Origin: Lamellibrachia columna | Lineage: Eukaryota; Annelida; Polychaeta; Sabellida; Siboglinidae | DNA: 64,000 bases | NCBI GenBank assembly: GCA_963662155.1 | Contig: OY759271.1 | Coordinates: 34,347,833-34,411,832, forward strand | Reading direction: 5' to 3' | Part shown: positions 11,075 through 23,347 of the stretch, in pieces | Layout: every line of letters begins with the position of its first letter | Position numbering within the stretch: position 1 is the stretch's first letter | Notes under the pieces: model-generated | Databases searched by the model: none | Told to the model about the DNA's origin: nothing | What the model saw: only the letters and a program-made list of their open reading frames with translations | Program-made: the position numbers and the translations under genes

Positions 11075-11640
11075 ATGCATGCTGTATTACTAAACCAGTG
11101 AAACACATGTCTGGTTAGTGCCATACGCTTTTTTATTTGAATGTAAATTCTGTCTCAGACCTTCGCTGTCGGATAACAGCGACGTGGATGTGCCCTTTCT
11201 GTTAACTTTCGCTACTTTAGGCGACGTTCGTACTCGGGTATTTGCCATCTGATATGTGCTGTTTACGACTGTATACATGACGCCACAACAAAATTACTGT
11301 GTTATCTAGAATGCACTCATAACATTTGAAACATGTGCTACACGGATGTGGGTAAAGAAGCCTAAGACGTAAACCATGCTGCATTACCATACCAGTGAAC
11401 CACAATGATTCACATTGTCGGACATCTTTGGTTAGAACCGTACGTTTTGTTTACAATCGAAATGTAACTTATATTTCCGTCCCTCGCCGCCGGATAACCG
11501 TGATATGGGTGTGTCCTTCCTATTCACTATTTTAGGTGACATTCTTACTCGGGTACTTGCAATCTGATATGTGCTGTTTACGACTGTATACACAACGCCA
11601 TAAATAAATTACTGTGCTGAAACATGTGCAAGGCGGATGT
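11075..11640 (+). repeat. Tandem duplication of a 270-290-bp unit upstream of gene C
   Basis: Two units (about 11075-11315 and 11365-11640) share ACCAGTGAA.CAC, GTCGGATAAC-type, TACTCGGGTA.TTGC and CTGATATGTGCTGTTTACGA. A single related unit occurs upstream of D (43225-43470) and E (59000-59250). The stretch 11640-12290 continues the shared 5' flank without a recognisable gene. Confidence 0.75.
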
Positions 11641-12289
11641 GGGCCTAAGAAATAGAACGGTTGATTCAACATTCCCAGATCCTCTTCGTGTGTTGTTGTC
11701 GAGGCTCCCTACGGTGAGGTGACTGTGGACATGTGGCACAATTGCAGAACATTTAAGGCAAATACTATTCTGGTTTTTTTTTCACGAGTATTCTTTTGTT
11801 TTTTTTCACAACGAGTTTGCTTATGATGTTCGCAAATTTAGAAAGTGTATTCATCTTTCAATTTATTATTTTGTTTCATCATACCAAACATGTCACATAT
11901 ACTTTGCTCAAATGTGTATTGTCGATTACAAGCAACAAATCTCAAATTATGAAGTATTTATACATTTACAAAATTGCATTTATTATCGTATTGTGACCTT
12001 CAGCATTTCAATATGCAGTCAGTAGGGCATAATTATTTGCATATTGCTTTATTTTACGTAATGAGACGCACAGCAATTCTGAATGCTTTAGTAAATGTTT
12101 CAAATCAGTGCAACTGTTATTTAGTAGTAGATTTAAAATGATCATAGTTAACACCAGCACCCTATCAAATGTTAAAAGGAAAGTTTTATAGTGCAGTATC
12201 CAGATTCCAGTGCTTAGGACCGCTTGGAGGGTATACTCATCACCCTTGACTCGACTTCTCTGGGTAAAATTCAGTCAGTTGTTATCGGT

Positions 12290-12387
12290 AGACAACCTCC
12301 TATGACGTGGCTAGTGACACATCGGGTCAACGCGATACTTAAAGGGACGACACGAACGAAAACAGCAGACTTCAGCAACTGGTAAAC
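12290..12387 (+). promoter_or_regulatory. Predicted core promoter of gene C
   Basis: TGACGTGG (12303-12310), TTAAAG (12339-12344) and a TTCAGCA initiator-like site with A at 12374 precede the ATG at 12388. Spacing matches B, D and E exactly. Confidence 0.5.
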
Positions 12388-14229
12388 ATGATGACGACGT
12401 ACGTTCAACTGGCGTTTCTCTTCGTCGTCTTTGGCGGGGATGCCCTCGGTCAGCTCACGAGGGGAGCAGTGTCTAACGACGGACTGTGCACCTACTCCTT
12501 CCGTGACGTCTGTGTCAGTCAGCGAATGCGAGACGTCATGGAACTGAAAGCCGTCGTGGACAGTCTACAGGCGCAGCTCACTTTGGTCAACAAGGTCGTC
12601 GCTGCTATACCTGATCTGCGAGCGACCATGAAACAACTGGAAGTGAAAATCGACGAGACCGGTGGGTAACGCCATCTGTTTTACATGTTCTTACTAATAA
12701 CAATTCTCTCCTGGTGATGTAAGCTTGGTGTTTCAGTGTAAATATTTTCACATACCTCTTTACGTCAGAATCCGTTGTATTTTTCTCCAACTTGTCTAAC
12801 CTTGATGATTATACGGCGGCATTTTTGGATCGCAGTCTACCCAAGCCTGACTAGAATCTTATTTCCAGAGCTGCCCACGTGACACCGTAAAAATGACCAC
12901 ATGACACAACACTAAATACACGAAAGCAGTCAATAAAATATTTCAGTCGTGAAATAAATTATATCTAAAATTATATAATAGTCCTCATACAGCGAGTACT
13001 TCAGAGAATATTACTGTTGCTCGAACTAACTCTTCAGGCACTGACAATCAACGGTCGCAGAGAGGAGGCGCTGTGTACATCCGGTGGGGACGGAAGATGT
13101 GTTCGGGAACTGGCTCACAGCTGCTCTACTGGGGCAAGTATTTTAGCGATGTAGTGTTCTCTGTTGTTGATTAAGTCTATGTATTTCTAGTAAACTCGAT
13201 GAAGCTACGATGTTTATTATATTTGTTTCATATTTTTATTTAACAAAATTTAACAAGATTTGCCATCCAAGCCAAAGGCCCAGATGGCAAGTGGACAAGG
13301 AAGCCATTGGCTTATCGAGAGTCCATCAGTGTTCGTCTACGTGTAACCCGCCCTCCTGAGATATGTGTCCAACCTGTTTTTAAACATATTCACGCTGCTA
13401 GCGGTTATACAATCCGTAGATAATCTGTTCCATTCATTTACTGTCCTCTGTGAGAATGAGTACTTCCTGATATCCAATCTACACTAATCCTTCACTAACT
13501 TTACTTCATGTCCTCTAGTTCTGCTTTCTTTAGAGAAAAAATACATATTTCTATCAATATTTTTATTGTATTCATATGTCTTCCGAAGTTCCCTTAGACA
13601 GCGCCTGTTTCGCACCTCTCGCAATGTCTTAATTGTGAAAGCAGGTAGAATATGCATGCAGGCCCCTACGAGGCACACCTGATATTCTTTTGAAGATTGT
13701 ACGATTAAACATCTTCGGCTGTATTGTTGTTCAAGGTGTCGTAGCCGGGTCATCCCATACACACAGCGGTGGTGGCTCGAACTATCTTTGCATGCCAAGA
13801 GACCCAGAATGGGGACCGAAAACCACGGCAGGCTTCCAGTCCGGCGGCCATTTGTACGGCGCTGAATACGAAATACAGTCAAATGACCCGTTCTCCAACG
13901 ATAACACACAGTCGCTGCACAACAACGACGTCCCGTGTGCCGTGTGCCTTGTGACCAGCCGACCAACGAAACTGATGATTCCGGCCAAACTGACCTGTCC
14001 AGACGGGTGGACGAAAGAGTATTCTGGCTACTTGATGGCGGAACATTACACACACAAAGGCCGAACAACCTACGTCTGTATGGACAACGCCCCGGAAGTT
14101 ATCCTTGGAGGAGGAGAGAGCAAGGATGGCGTCCTTTTCTACAACACCGAGGCTACTTGCGGTGGACCACTGCCGTGTCCCAATTATGTACAAGGATGGG
14201 AAATCACGTGTGTCGTGTGTACAAAATAA
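12388..14229 (+). CDS. Gene C: secreted coiled-coil, short-chain collagen C4-like protein
   Basis: Three exons: 12388-12661, 13038-13133 and 13736-14229, giving 287 residues. Residues 1-22 form a signal peptide ending in DALG before QLTRG. About residues 45-90 form a heptad-rich coiled coil (VVDSLQAQL, LRATMKQLEVKI). Exon 2 encodes TDNQRSQRGGAVYIRWGRKM. Exon 3 encodes the C4-like domain with ten cysteines and ends ITCVVCTK. Intron 1 uses ACCG|GTGGGT. Intron 2 must use TGGG|GCAAGT, because the nearby GT would put exon 3 out of frame. Both introns are phase 1. Exon 1 lacks eight residues (DVKDKTQE) present in B, D and E. A CR1 fragment sits in intron 2. From family knowledge it is extracellular, and the coiled coil suggests oligomers. 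Ligand and tissue are unknown. It appears intact. Confidence 0.82.
13134..13135 (+). promoter_or_regulatory. GC splice donor of intron 2, gene C
   Basis: The exon ends TACTGGG and the intron starts GCAAGTATTT. The intron ends TTGTTCAAG before GTGTCG. Using this GC joins G with GT to make glycine and keeps ELLYW/GVVAG-type continuity. The GT four bases further on gives a wrong frame. Gene D has the same bases at 44974-44975. Confidence 0.7.
13240..13660 (-). mobile_element. CR1 LINE 3' fragment in intron 2 of gene C
   Basis: From TTTAACAAAATTTAACAAG (the tail, read on - as AAATCTTGTT repeats) through the 3' UTR into the reverse-transcriptase C-terminus (frame with SRTRGHEVKLVKD). The same 3' end is seen at 56795 and 60478. 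It is 5'-truncated, and its part beyond about 13580 is diverged. It is antisense to gene C and enlarges intron 2 to 602 bases, against 276 in gene D. Confidence 0.82.
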
Positions 14230-17200
14230 AGCAGCAACGCACAAACGCTGAGTCGTATCTGCAACATCGGAATGTCAACGTAGCCTAGTGAGCAATTTAA
14301 GTGTACTTACTGCAATGTTGTTATCATTAATTATTAGGGTGCTTGCTGTTTTACCCAACGTATTTTTTCAATGTAAACCTTTTCCAATTTTCCAAAAGTA
14401 AAATATTGTATCAATTACACATACGGCATATGCTTTTAATCTGTTCTGACTGTCATTTATTATATGTTTGCATGATCCTGACGGTTATTTCAGAAGTATA
14501 TCAAGAATCTATAAACGCTTATTTCTGTTTTCGTTTTCAGCCGTCTACGGGGCTTCCTCAAAAATCTTGTAGGGGCTACTAACATGATATATTCTTTATT
14601 GTCGTTCTGACGTACGTTTACACTGTATGGTTAAATGGACGCAAACATACGCTTCTTTTCAATAATAAACCCGTTGCAACGCACAGCGGCGCAGGAATTC
14701 AGCCGCACAGTTTCCACACACATAGGCCTTCGTGCCATGTACGGTTGCCCAGTGTTCCCAGCACGTGAGTCATCCCACTGTGACATCACCACAATCGGGA
14801 ACCTTGTTATATCAGGCCGATAAAGAAAACATTCTCTGGTAGATTTGGGGTGGCCGTCGAATCAACTGCGTTTCGATGGACGCTCACCTCAAACGCGCCA
14901 TTAGTCATGGGTGATCCGATCAATATAACACGTAATAAGTGTGTGGATTCTGAATTATTACTTATGTTCGGTTTACCATCCCTACATCTTTGGCTGACTA
15001 ATAACGTTGAGCAAAAATTTTATAAAATGTCTACGGCCATATGACGTTGAACGCATCGTTTATTCGATGGGTGAAAGCCTGGGAATACCGGGTGTATACT
15101 TAATATTTTTTTTACAACATGTTTTAATTTTTAGCCATCTAAGGGTCTCCGCTAAAAATTCATGTACTAACATTATGCATTTTTATTATTTTTCTCGATC
15201 GGACATATTTGTATAGTGAAGTGGACGCAAACGCACGCTTATTTTCGATAACAAGCACACTGCAATGCTCAACGGCGAAGCAGTGGACCTATAGAGTGTC
15301 TACACACATTCTTGCCATATACGGTTGCCCAGTGTTCCCCCGCTCGAGTCATCCCATTGAGACGTCATCACAACCGGGAACCCTGTTAAATCGCTAAGCC
15401 TGTATAGAAAACTCTATTACCGTAAAATTGCGACTGAAAACGTGAAAATATACACTGTACAGTGTAATTGAACGACTGAGCGATGGTGGAATCAATTCAC
15501 GAGGTTTGCGCCTGTTTGGTTGATCAAAACACTGGTGACAAATGGATCATCAGCCTAACAACCACCGCTGTGTCCTAACTGTGCTAACATGCGTTGATGA
15601 ACATATAACGAGGAATATCTCTTGTCAATCGCTGCCAAAGAATATAATCTGTTCGGTGTTGTTCCTACCATAACGATGGCATGAGCACATCTTGGTGCCA
15701 GGGCAACCCCGTTTATTTCGACCGGATTTGTTCATCAATTCAGAATTAGTTCTTGACACGCTACGAGGTGGCGCCCTTTTGCTCCCCCCCCCCGTCACGC
15801 CTTATCCTCGTAGTAGCCACTACTAAACGCAAATGGATTCTTGTTGTCGGTGCATTTTTAGTGACTTTCCACGTGTTGGCAGCTGTTGTCAGGCTTAAAA
15901 AACAGTGTGAAAAACAATCGCCAAAGCAGTAGCCCATAGAAAGACAATTATTCTCTATGAAAACGTATGTCAGCGCCACATGTGACGTCACACATCACGG
16001 CTATTTAAATGTTCTCGTCAACTTCTCGGTTGATACTGGTAATGTGGTTGTGGACAGTGACGGATTGGGGGGGGTTGGGCCACACCCACTTTTTTTTCGT
16101 TTCAGTTTCGCCGCAATATGGTTGCATGGGTGACTAGGCTGGTTCTGGAAACGCACTTATCAACACAAACACAGAATTAAGAATTATTCCATCAGCGTTG
16201 TCAAGCGACTGTGGGACGATTACAAAGTTGGTGTTTCGTGCATGTCGTGCCAAGTTTCTGGACCTTTGCCGGAAGCAACGAATTAATCGCTGTGATGCAC
16301 AGGAGGTGTTCGCACAATCCCATCCTGGTGGTGTTGATCGCGGTGTATGATTACACAAGTTCAAACTGTATAATTGATTGAATTGTCAAGAGAATGGGCG
16401 ATGGCAAGAATAAAACACCATGAATTTGTTAACTGTTTTACATATGTAAACGAAAAGGTGGTCATTCTGTTTGCTTTATACTTCGTATGTACACTCTGGT
16501 GTAGTTTATATGGGAGACTGGGGCTAGTGGTATACAGGACCAAGTTGTTAAAGAGTTGTTTTACGAAAACATAGCATATATATGGAGATACCATCGACAG
16601 TAGTTGGTTGGAAGTTCACCAGCAGACACACCGTCCAAAAATCGGGTGTTAAAAAGACAAAATCAAAGAGACGTGAACAAAAATGACTTTTTAACCACTT
16701 CATTGCTTTTTGGTATCCCCACATAATATTATCTCATGCAGCCACACTATATTTCGAGAATGAAACTTTAAACATGTCTACTATATAGTATAAGGGGTTA
16801 TGCCAAGTAGAAGTTAAATCAGCGAGTTGTGTGCTGATAATGACTGAAAGAACAACATTTATTTAACCGCGACTGTGAATGTTTTATTTCACTTGTGAAG
16901 CATAAAGTAATTATTTATAACCTGTACTGCAAAGTGTCAAAAGTGTCAAACAAAAATAACAAATATATCAGAAGGGCGGGTTACACAAAGCTTGTTGGAC
17001 TCAGTAAGCCACTGGCTTCCTTGTCAACTGGCTATCTAGGTGTCTTGCCTTGGCTGACAATCTTGTTCAATCTTGTAAAATTGTTATGGCACAGCCCTAT
17101 TTGAGCAATTAATAAATATTGTACGATCCATTGAAATATGGATGTTCGTGCGTGAGTGCGTACGTGTGTATCATTCAATCAAGCAGAAGTCGCATTACAT

Positions 17201-17925
17201 ATATATTGCCATTCACTATTTCATACTCGATTCAATAATTTATATTCCATCCACAATTGTTTTTTATGTGAGAATCCGGGAAATGAGTCCTCTTGGTAAC
17301 TAAAAATGAAAAGCTTAAGATATGAAACTGTGAACACCTACATTGTTATGCACACTGCATATAACATGTATATGTGTGTATAATCCAGTTAATGTAACAA
17401 CAGTAACGTGTACGAGTGACACTTGCTTTGCGATCTCCACGCGTTCTTTACTGTAGCAACATGCCCCGTATGATGTAACAACATGCCCCGTATGATGTAA
17501 CAACATGCCCCGTATGATGTAACAACTTGCCCCGTATGATGTAACAACATGCCCCGTATGATGTAACAACTTGCCCCGTATGATGTAACAACTTGCCCCG
17601 TATACGGGGCTAGTTGTTACAATGGAACTACAGTTTGGTATATCAATGGTTTGGTACAATTTATTAACACGAATAATAAATTTAATAAATAATAAATAAA
17701 ATTTAAATAATAAATTTACTGTATACGTTGACAGAAATAACTCATCTAACATACTTTTCACAAACAGCGACTTTAGCTGAAAATTGTAACAACTAGCCCC
17801 GGTCTCCCCTGATATACAATGGTCCACCACTTATAAGGCCCCTATCACTCATCAGAGGCCACCTAACCATGCAGAAATAAGGCTTTTCCTTGACAATTCC
17901 CCTCACGAAAGACATATGCGTGCGC

Positions 17926-17960
<35 letters not shown>

Positions 17961-18242
17961 TGTGTGTGCGTGCGTGCGTGCACTAGAAATCCTGCTACCT
18001 AGCTGGTGTGTATTTTTGAAAACTGGGCACCCCGTTTCAGGGTCTAGGTCCGCCCTCGTGAGGGATTGTGGCAGGGAAGTTGGGGATGGAATGTTGGTCG
18101 TAAGAATTGGTGAGTTGGCCTCAAAATAGGTGGGATTGGTGGTGAATGGACTCTAACAAATGGTGAAGGGGGGAAATTTTAGGTTGTCCCCAAAACAGGT
18201 GGGATGTCGGAGGTTGATGTCCTTACATCAGTGGTGACAATC
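13726..18242. repeat. Segmental duplication, copy 2 (gene C exon 3 plus 3' flank)
   Basis: Counterpart of 1-4376, with the same subfeatures: paired 280-bp repeats (14541-14829, 15131-15413), CR1 3' end (16930-17085), minisatellite, GTGC repeat (17918-17980) and GGTGGGA units (18100-18215). Similarity ends at about 18243, where Gypsy-related sequence begins. No gene recognised beyond 14229. Confidence 0.85.
17461..17610. repeat. 22-bp minisatellite, long allele, with perfect 16-bp palindrome
   Basis: Six units of ATGATGTAACAAC(A/T)TGCCCCGT, against two at 3723. It ends in GCCCCGTATACGGGGC (17595-17610), a perfect palindrome. Confidence 0.9.
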
Positions 18243-18320
18243 ACGGGCTCGTTCATGACAAGTGTCACCACCTTCTGGAGACAAACAGTCGACCAATGCC
18301 AATAATTCCTAAAGGGGCGG

Positions 18321-20711
18321 TGTCGTTTAAAATTGAATTTTTTATGTCACTATCGGGTGAGGTTCTATGTGATGTTTTGTTCTGTATTTTTCGTATTTTT
18401 GTTTTGCGTGATGGCATCCGCGAACATGTCCGCTAGGTGGTGCCACTGTAGTCACCAGACTGGCTCTCAGTCATATTACAACATCCCTCTTTCATTGTTT
18501 TTTTAAATACAGTGCAATTAATACGGAATTATAATATCCTACCAATTATCTGATAATTCAGTTAAAAAAACAAATGCTAGCCATCTAGCAGTAAGCAAAT
18601 GAAACATGGTAGAAACATATTCTTTAAGCATATAATTAAGAATGTGAATTACATAATCAGTAGCATTCATAGCCTACTCAACTACTACAAATTACGATCG
18701 TATCATATAATTAATCATGTTCATGATCTTCTCAGCTGCTATGAATGTTCCACAACATCAATGTTCACTGAATTGTGTAGTCAACTGTTCACAGGTTAAA
18801 TTTTACAGCTGGCATGCCTTTGTTTGATCTCAGTGACACTCTAGTTGATACAGGAGTAGGTGTCTTGCCTGGTGTGGTACACACAGAAGTAGATGCTGCT
18901 GTGTGCACTGACGGAGTACTTGTCTTGGACTAGCACGGGACTTCGCATACTTCTTGGACTTGAGATCTGCAGGGCTAGGCAGATCCATTGTTGGCGTGTT
19001 ACGAAAGTCTGGTGCTGCCCAATATCTAGCACTACTGGGCATTCGTAACACGCCAACAATGGATCTGCCTAGCCCTGCTCAACGACTACATAACAGGCGT
19101 ACATGTCATGGTCTGTCTGGGACATCGTGATACATCAAGAGTTCTATAGCAGGTGTGATTTCAAATATACGGCATGTTTCAGTGAGTATACCTTGCTACA
19201 CTACACTGTCCAATTCCGAGGATACATTTTCTCCAATGACACAGGTATCGTCCTGGGTCTACTGATCACAGGTGGGGCAGTTTCATCGACATGGAAACGA
19301 ACTGTTCCAGATAGTGTTCCAAGACTACCATCAAATACCTCGGGATAGTCCGACAGTACACCAGGTTTCTCAGATTCGTGAGTGGAGTGAATCTGTGCCA
19401 GATTCTCGTAGTTTACTCTGATCAGTTGCATGTATTCTGCAACTTTCCGACCTAACAGTGATGTGCAGTCGCTGTCTACTAATGTGAATTTGACACTGTA
19501 ATTGCGACGACTCGAAGGATTTCTTATTTTCAGTCGACATTTACCCACAGGACGGGTTGTTGTGCTGTTCCACATTTCTAGTGTGACTTCGGTGGGGGAC
19601 TATGCGATATTCTTCACCACCCTCAAAGGACAACGTTTATTGTCTCACCAGGATCTACTTGGAATGTAACTGTCTGCTTGTGAATTTCAATGTGTGTGTA
19701 TATTGGTTTCTTGTCGTCTGACACAGCATTGACAGTTTCTCAGGCTGTGCTGGTGATCTCGCACTCTGATTCGCTGCTGTCCTCCTCTCCGACAGCATAC
19801 ACTCGTGACTGTTTGCTGTGTACTCCATTCTTTCCAGGTCTGCATACCACAGCAAAGTGGTTTCTACGCTTGCACTTGGTGTATATGCTTCCCCATTGCG
19901 TCTTTGGACGACCTCCATCTTTCTATTTGCGGAGGACATAAACCTTACTGATCTCTTCTTTGTCAGGATATACCTTCTTTATGTCTACTGTCATCTGCTT
20001 GCTGGCATTTGCACTTCTGCAAGTGTACAACTTTTCAGATCAAGCTGTCTAATCTTCAAAAGTTCTTGTGTATTTTGTTGATAACCATCAAACCGAATGC
20101 CAAGGATAACTCTACTCCGGATCAGACTATCAGACACCCATTACAAGCGTAGAAACCATTGATATTTATATTGTCTTCGCGAGGTTCCGGAGACATGTCA
20201 CGAAGCCATCAATGTTCTCATGGAGTTGTTTGTCACGCTTGTTGAAATTTCCCCAATAAAGTATGTCTCTAATTTCTGTATCATTGTTTGCAGATCATCG
20301 TTGGACTCATTGTGTCCAAATTCTAGAGCATTGAATATGTTGAGCACTGATCTCCCGCACAATGAATAAATACGGATTTTTTTACATCCGGTGGATGTTG
20401 TTCCAGCTTTGTGATTTTGGCATAATTGGTCATTCTTGCTGCCACAACTTCATGTTCTCTTGGTCTTCAGGACCATCTCGAAGAGACAATGACTGGGGTG
20501 GGTTGACTCTGACCTGGCCTTGGTTTGCATCGTCATCATGATTTGACTTATTTGGTTCTATTATCGCCCGACTGTCTTAAAACACCACATTCGAAAAAAA
20601 AATTCGTGCGTCGCTACAGTAGTTTCAGAGTTCGTGGGTTAAAGTGCCACCATACAGTGTAGAAGTACAGCAGGGGAGATTCCGCTAGGTGGTGCCACTC
20701 AGTCACATTAC
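18321..20711 (-). mobile_element. Gypsy element 1, internally deleted
   Basis: Probable LTRs at 18321-18482 and 20572-20711 read, on the - strand, from TGT(T)GTAATRTGACTGAG to GACA and share CACCACCTAGCGGA. They are badly diverged. Inside, the - strand gives a Gag-like region (about 20530-19960), a zinc-knuckle-like C/H cluster (about 19940-19780), and the Pol stretch before the reverse transcriptase (19575-19201: SLLGRK, PEVFDG, then a PRTIP-type motif). Reverse transcriptase core, RNase H and integrase are missing, replaced at 18969-19078 by a perfect inverted repeat. Many frameshifts are present. Dead. Confidence 0.7.
18969..19078. repeat. Perfect 37-bp inverted repeat (36-bp loop)
   Basis: 18969-19005 is the exact reverse complement of 19042-19078. 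The arm contains GGCAGATCCATTGTTGGC. Within the loop TGCCCA and TGGGCA can pair again. It lies inside Gypsy element 1 at the position of its internal deletion. Confidence 0.92.
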
Positions 20712-20714
20712 AAG

Positions 20715-21445
20715 AGTTACCTCATGTCCTCTAGTTCTACTATCTTTCTTGGGTGAGAGAATATATTCTATCAATATTTTCATAACCATTAAATATTTTA
20801 AAAACTTCAATTTGGTCTCCTCTTAACCTCCTTGTCTCTAGGGTTGTTAAACCACATTCTTATAGGCGTTCTTCATAACTAAGGTCACTCATTTCTGGAA
20901 CATTTTAGTTGCTCTCCTCTGTATTCGTTCAAGCGTATCTATATCCTTCATACGATATGGCATCCACGCTTGTATGCACTATTCTAAATGAGGCCTAACT
21001 ATTGCTTTATACAGAGGTATAATTAGCTTTTTTCCTTGTATGTTATATTTCTTCTAATCAACCCAAGAAGTTGATTACACTTTGAAGCTGCAATACCACA
21101 CTGTTCAGAAACTTTCATATCAGCACTTATTGTACTCCTAAACCCTTTTTTGCATTAGTCCCTTAAACAGTATCTTTCATTTTATAGTTTACATCCAAGT
21201 TCCCGTGTCCTATATGTAGGCATTTACATTTCCATAATTTGCCTAGATCGTTTTGTAAACATTGTTCATCACCATCATTTTAACCTTTCTAAACAATTTT
21301 ATGTCATCCGCAAATTTTAGTACGTTGTTTGTTATATTATCGTCGAAGTCATTGATATTTATATTAAGATTAATAAAGGTCCCAATACTGATCCTTGTGC
21401 TACCCCACATATAACTTATTTCCAGTTTGAAACCTCCCTATCTAC
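20715..21445 (-). mobile_element. CR1 LINE copy, 3' half (split by Gypsy element 2)
   Basis: Base-by-base similar to 57060-57810, covering the C-terminal part of the CR1 reverse transcriptase on the - strand, with many frameshifts. It stops at TCTAC and resumes at 23348, so the Gypsy element inserted into it. Confidence 0.85.
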
Positions 21446-23347
21446 TGTACTGATTTCTATCCAGAGGTTCATGAGACACATTGTTTATTTCGCCGTCTCT
21501 CTCCCTCTACCCACGGTGTCGCATATCGCATTGTCTCCCCGATATATCTAATGATCATGCTCATGCCACTTCCTCCTTTCTCATGAGAGCTCGCAGACAT
21601 TAATGTTTCAGCGTTCCATGTGGGGCATTTCGCTCCTGCCAACTGGTATATATTTCGCTCCTGCCAACTAGTGTATATTCAACCGACGGCATTTCGCGAA
21701 GTACGCTTTTGTTGATCTTCGTCAGGTCAATGCAGATCTTGACATCGTCTTTCTTTGGGACTACGACCATCGGCGTACACCAATCAGTAGGTTGTTCGAT
21801 TCTCATTATCACTTCCATTTCTTCCATCTTTTTCAGCTCTTTCTTTGTTTTGGCCACCAGTGGCAGAGGTAGTCTTCGTGGTACGGTGATGGCGACAGGC
21901 TGGGCATCTTCCTTCAGGGTGATTGTGTAAGAACCTTCCATCTTGCCCGGTCCTTCAAAGAGATCCGATAACTCGTTCTGATAATCAGTTTTGTCTTCGA
22001 CAGACTCAACTCTTCTGTTCAGTTGCAATGCCTCTATTGCTGGGTTGTCATGCAATGATTTGCGTACCCCTTTGACAACATAGATGTTCTGGGTTACTGC
22101 CCTGGTCTTTCCCCATAGGACGGATGTAAACATGCCCATAACTGTTAGAACGCTTGTTTCGCCAACACCAAAGAGTTTTTTGTCTGGTACTTTGAGAGGA
22201 TTAACATCTTGCAGTTCCTTGTACACTTCCACTGGGAAGACAGTTTCGTCTGCACCAGTGTCAATGCGAAACTGAACGTTTGAATTTCCCAAATGTAGTG
22301 TTATCAGCCATTGTTTATTGCTCGTTTTGTCCTCCACGGTGTCCATAAATGCGTAATCAGCACCATTGCTGTAATCGCGCACTGTTCCGATTTGTTTGCT
22401 GGACAAATAAACTGATACAAATTGTCCCGTTTTTGCACATTTGTGACACTTCACGTCTTTTGCTGAGCAACGTTGTTTCGAGTGCGGTTCCTTGCCACAC
22501 CGTCTGCATGTCTTCTGAGTGTGATGCGAAGTTGGTCTGTTCCAGTTTTGCCTTGTTTTTTGAAAAACAGGTTTTGATTTCCCAACTTTTTGACATGGCC
22601 TTTTCCGCATCAACGTCAGTGGCGCCCTTTGCGGACTACTTCGCGCAACCGTCTGCTGTTTTCTTACGCCCTCTTTCTGGCGTGCTTGGTCGACAGCCTT
22701 TTCAGAGCCAATGTTGCGTCAAGTTGTTTTACAGACAATTGTTCGTCTCTTATTCCGACAACCAATCTGTTCATCACAAGATCGTCTCATAACGCCCCTT
22801 AACCACAGTGTTCTGCCAAAACTTATAGAGTGACGTGATGAAACAATTGATAGTTTCGCCGGACTTTAGTTTTCGCTGTTTTCTCTGGTTAAACTTTACC
22901 TTTTCATATATCACGTTTCGGCTTTCGGTGAAATAGCTATCCAGTTTTCCCTTAACAGTGCCATATGCCTGTATTTCTTCGTCAGTCACACTGAGTGATG
23001 CTAGTATACCATCTGCCTCATCGCCCATACTGTAGATCAGCGTGTTTACCTGGTCGTTTTTAGGTTTCGTGGACAGTTCTGACGTTTGTCTAAACCGCTC
23101 GAATCTTCTGATCCATTTCGGTCATTCTACTGGATTCCTACAATCCATTGGCTGCGGCAGTGTTATCTGATACGATGGATTTACAGCCATAGTCCACTTC
23201 TTGACACCATGTACTGGTTTCTATTCAACGAATGAGAGACACATGTTCATCAGACACATCATTTATTTCCCGTCTCTCTCCCTCTCCCCTCAGTGACGCA
23301 TCTCGTATTTTCTCCCCAATATATCTAATGACCATGCTCATACCACA
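21446..23347 (-). mobile_element. Gypsy element 2: LTR-bounded deletion derivative with target-site duplication
   Basis: LTRs at 21446-21570 and 23210-23347 start TGTACTG and end near CCACA on the + strand (TG...CA on the - strand). The 5-bp target duplication is TCTAC (21441-21445 and 23348-23352). Next to the 5' LTR, the - strand reads TGGTGTCAAGAAGTGG, a tRNA-Leu-like primer-binding site. A purine-rich tract lies beside the other LTR (21571-21583). The - strand has Gag with a premature TGA near 23125, two zinc knuckles (CRRCGKEPHSKQRC is the first), protease FRIDTGADETVF, and only the start of the reverse transcriptase (WCTPMVVVPKKDD). The frame then ends. Most of pol is deleted, leaving about 1.9 kb. 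A 25-bp direct repeat at 21627-21677 marks the deletion end. Confidence 0.88.

Noticed and set aside
12664..12669. GTAACG as the donor of intron 1 (GGTGG|GTAACG)
   Set aside because: Joining there to exon 2 produces an immediate stop (AAC TGA or AAA TGA) in B and D. GTGGGT four bases earlier keeps the frame in all copies.
13136..13142. GT donor (GCAA|GTATTT) for intron 2 of gene C
   Set aside because: Gives phase 2, which puts exon 3 in a frame that destroys the conserved domain. The GC donor two codon positions earlier keeps it.
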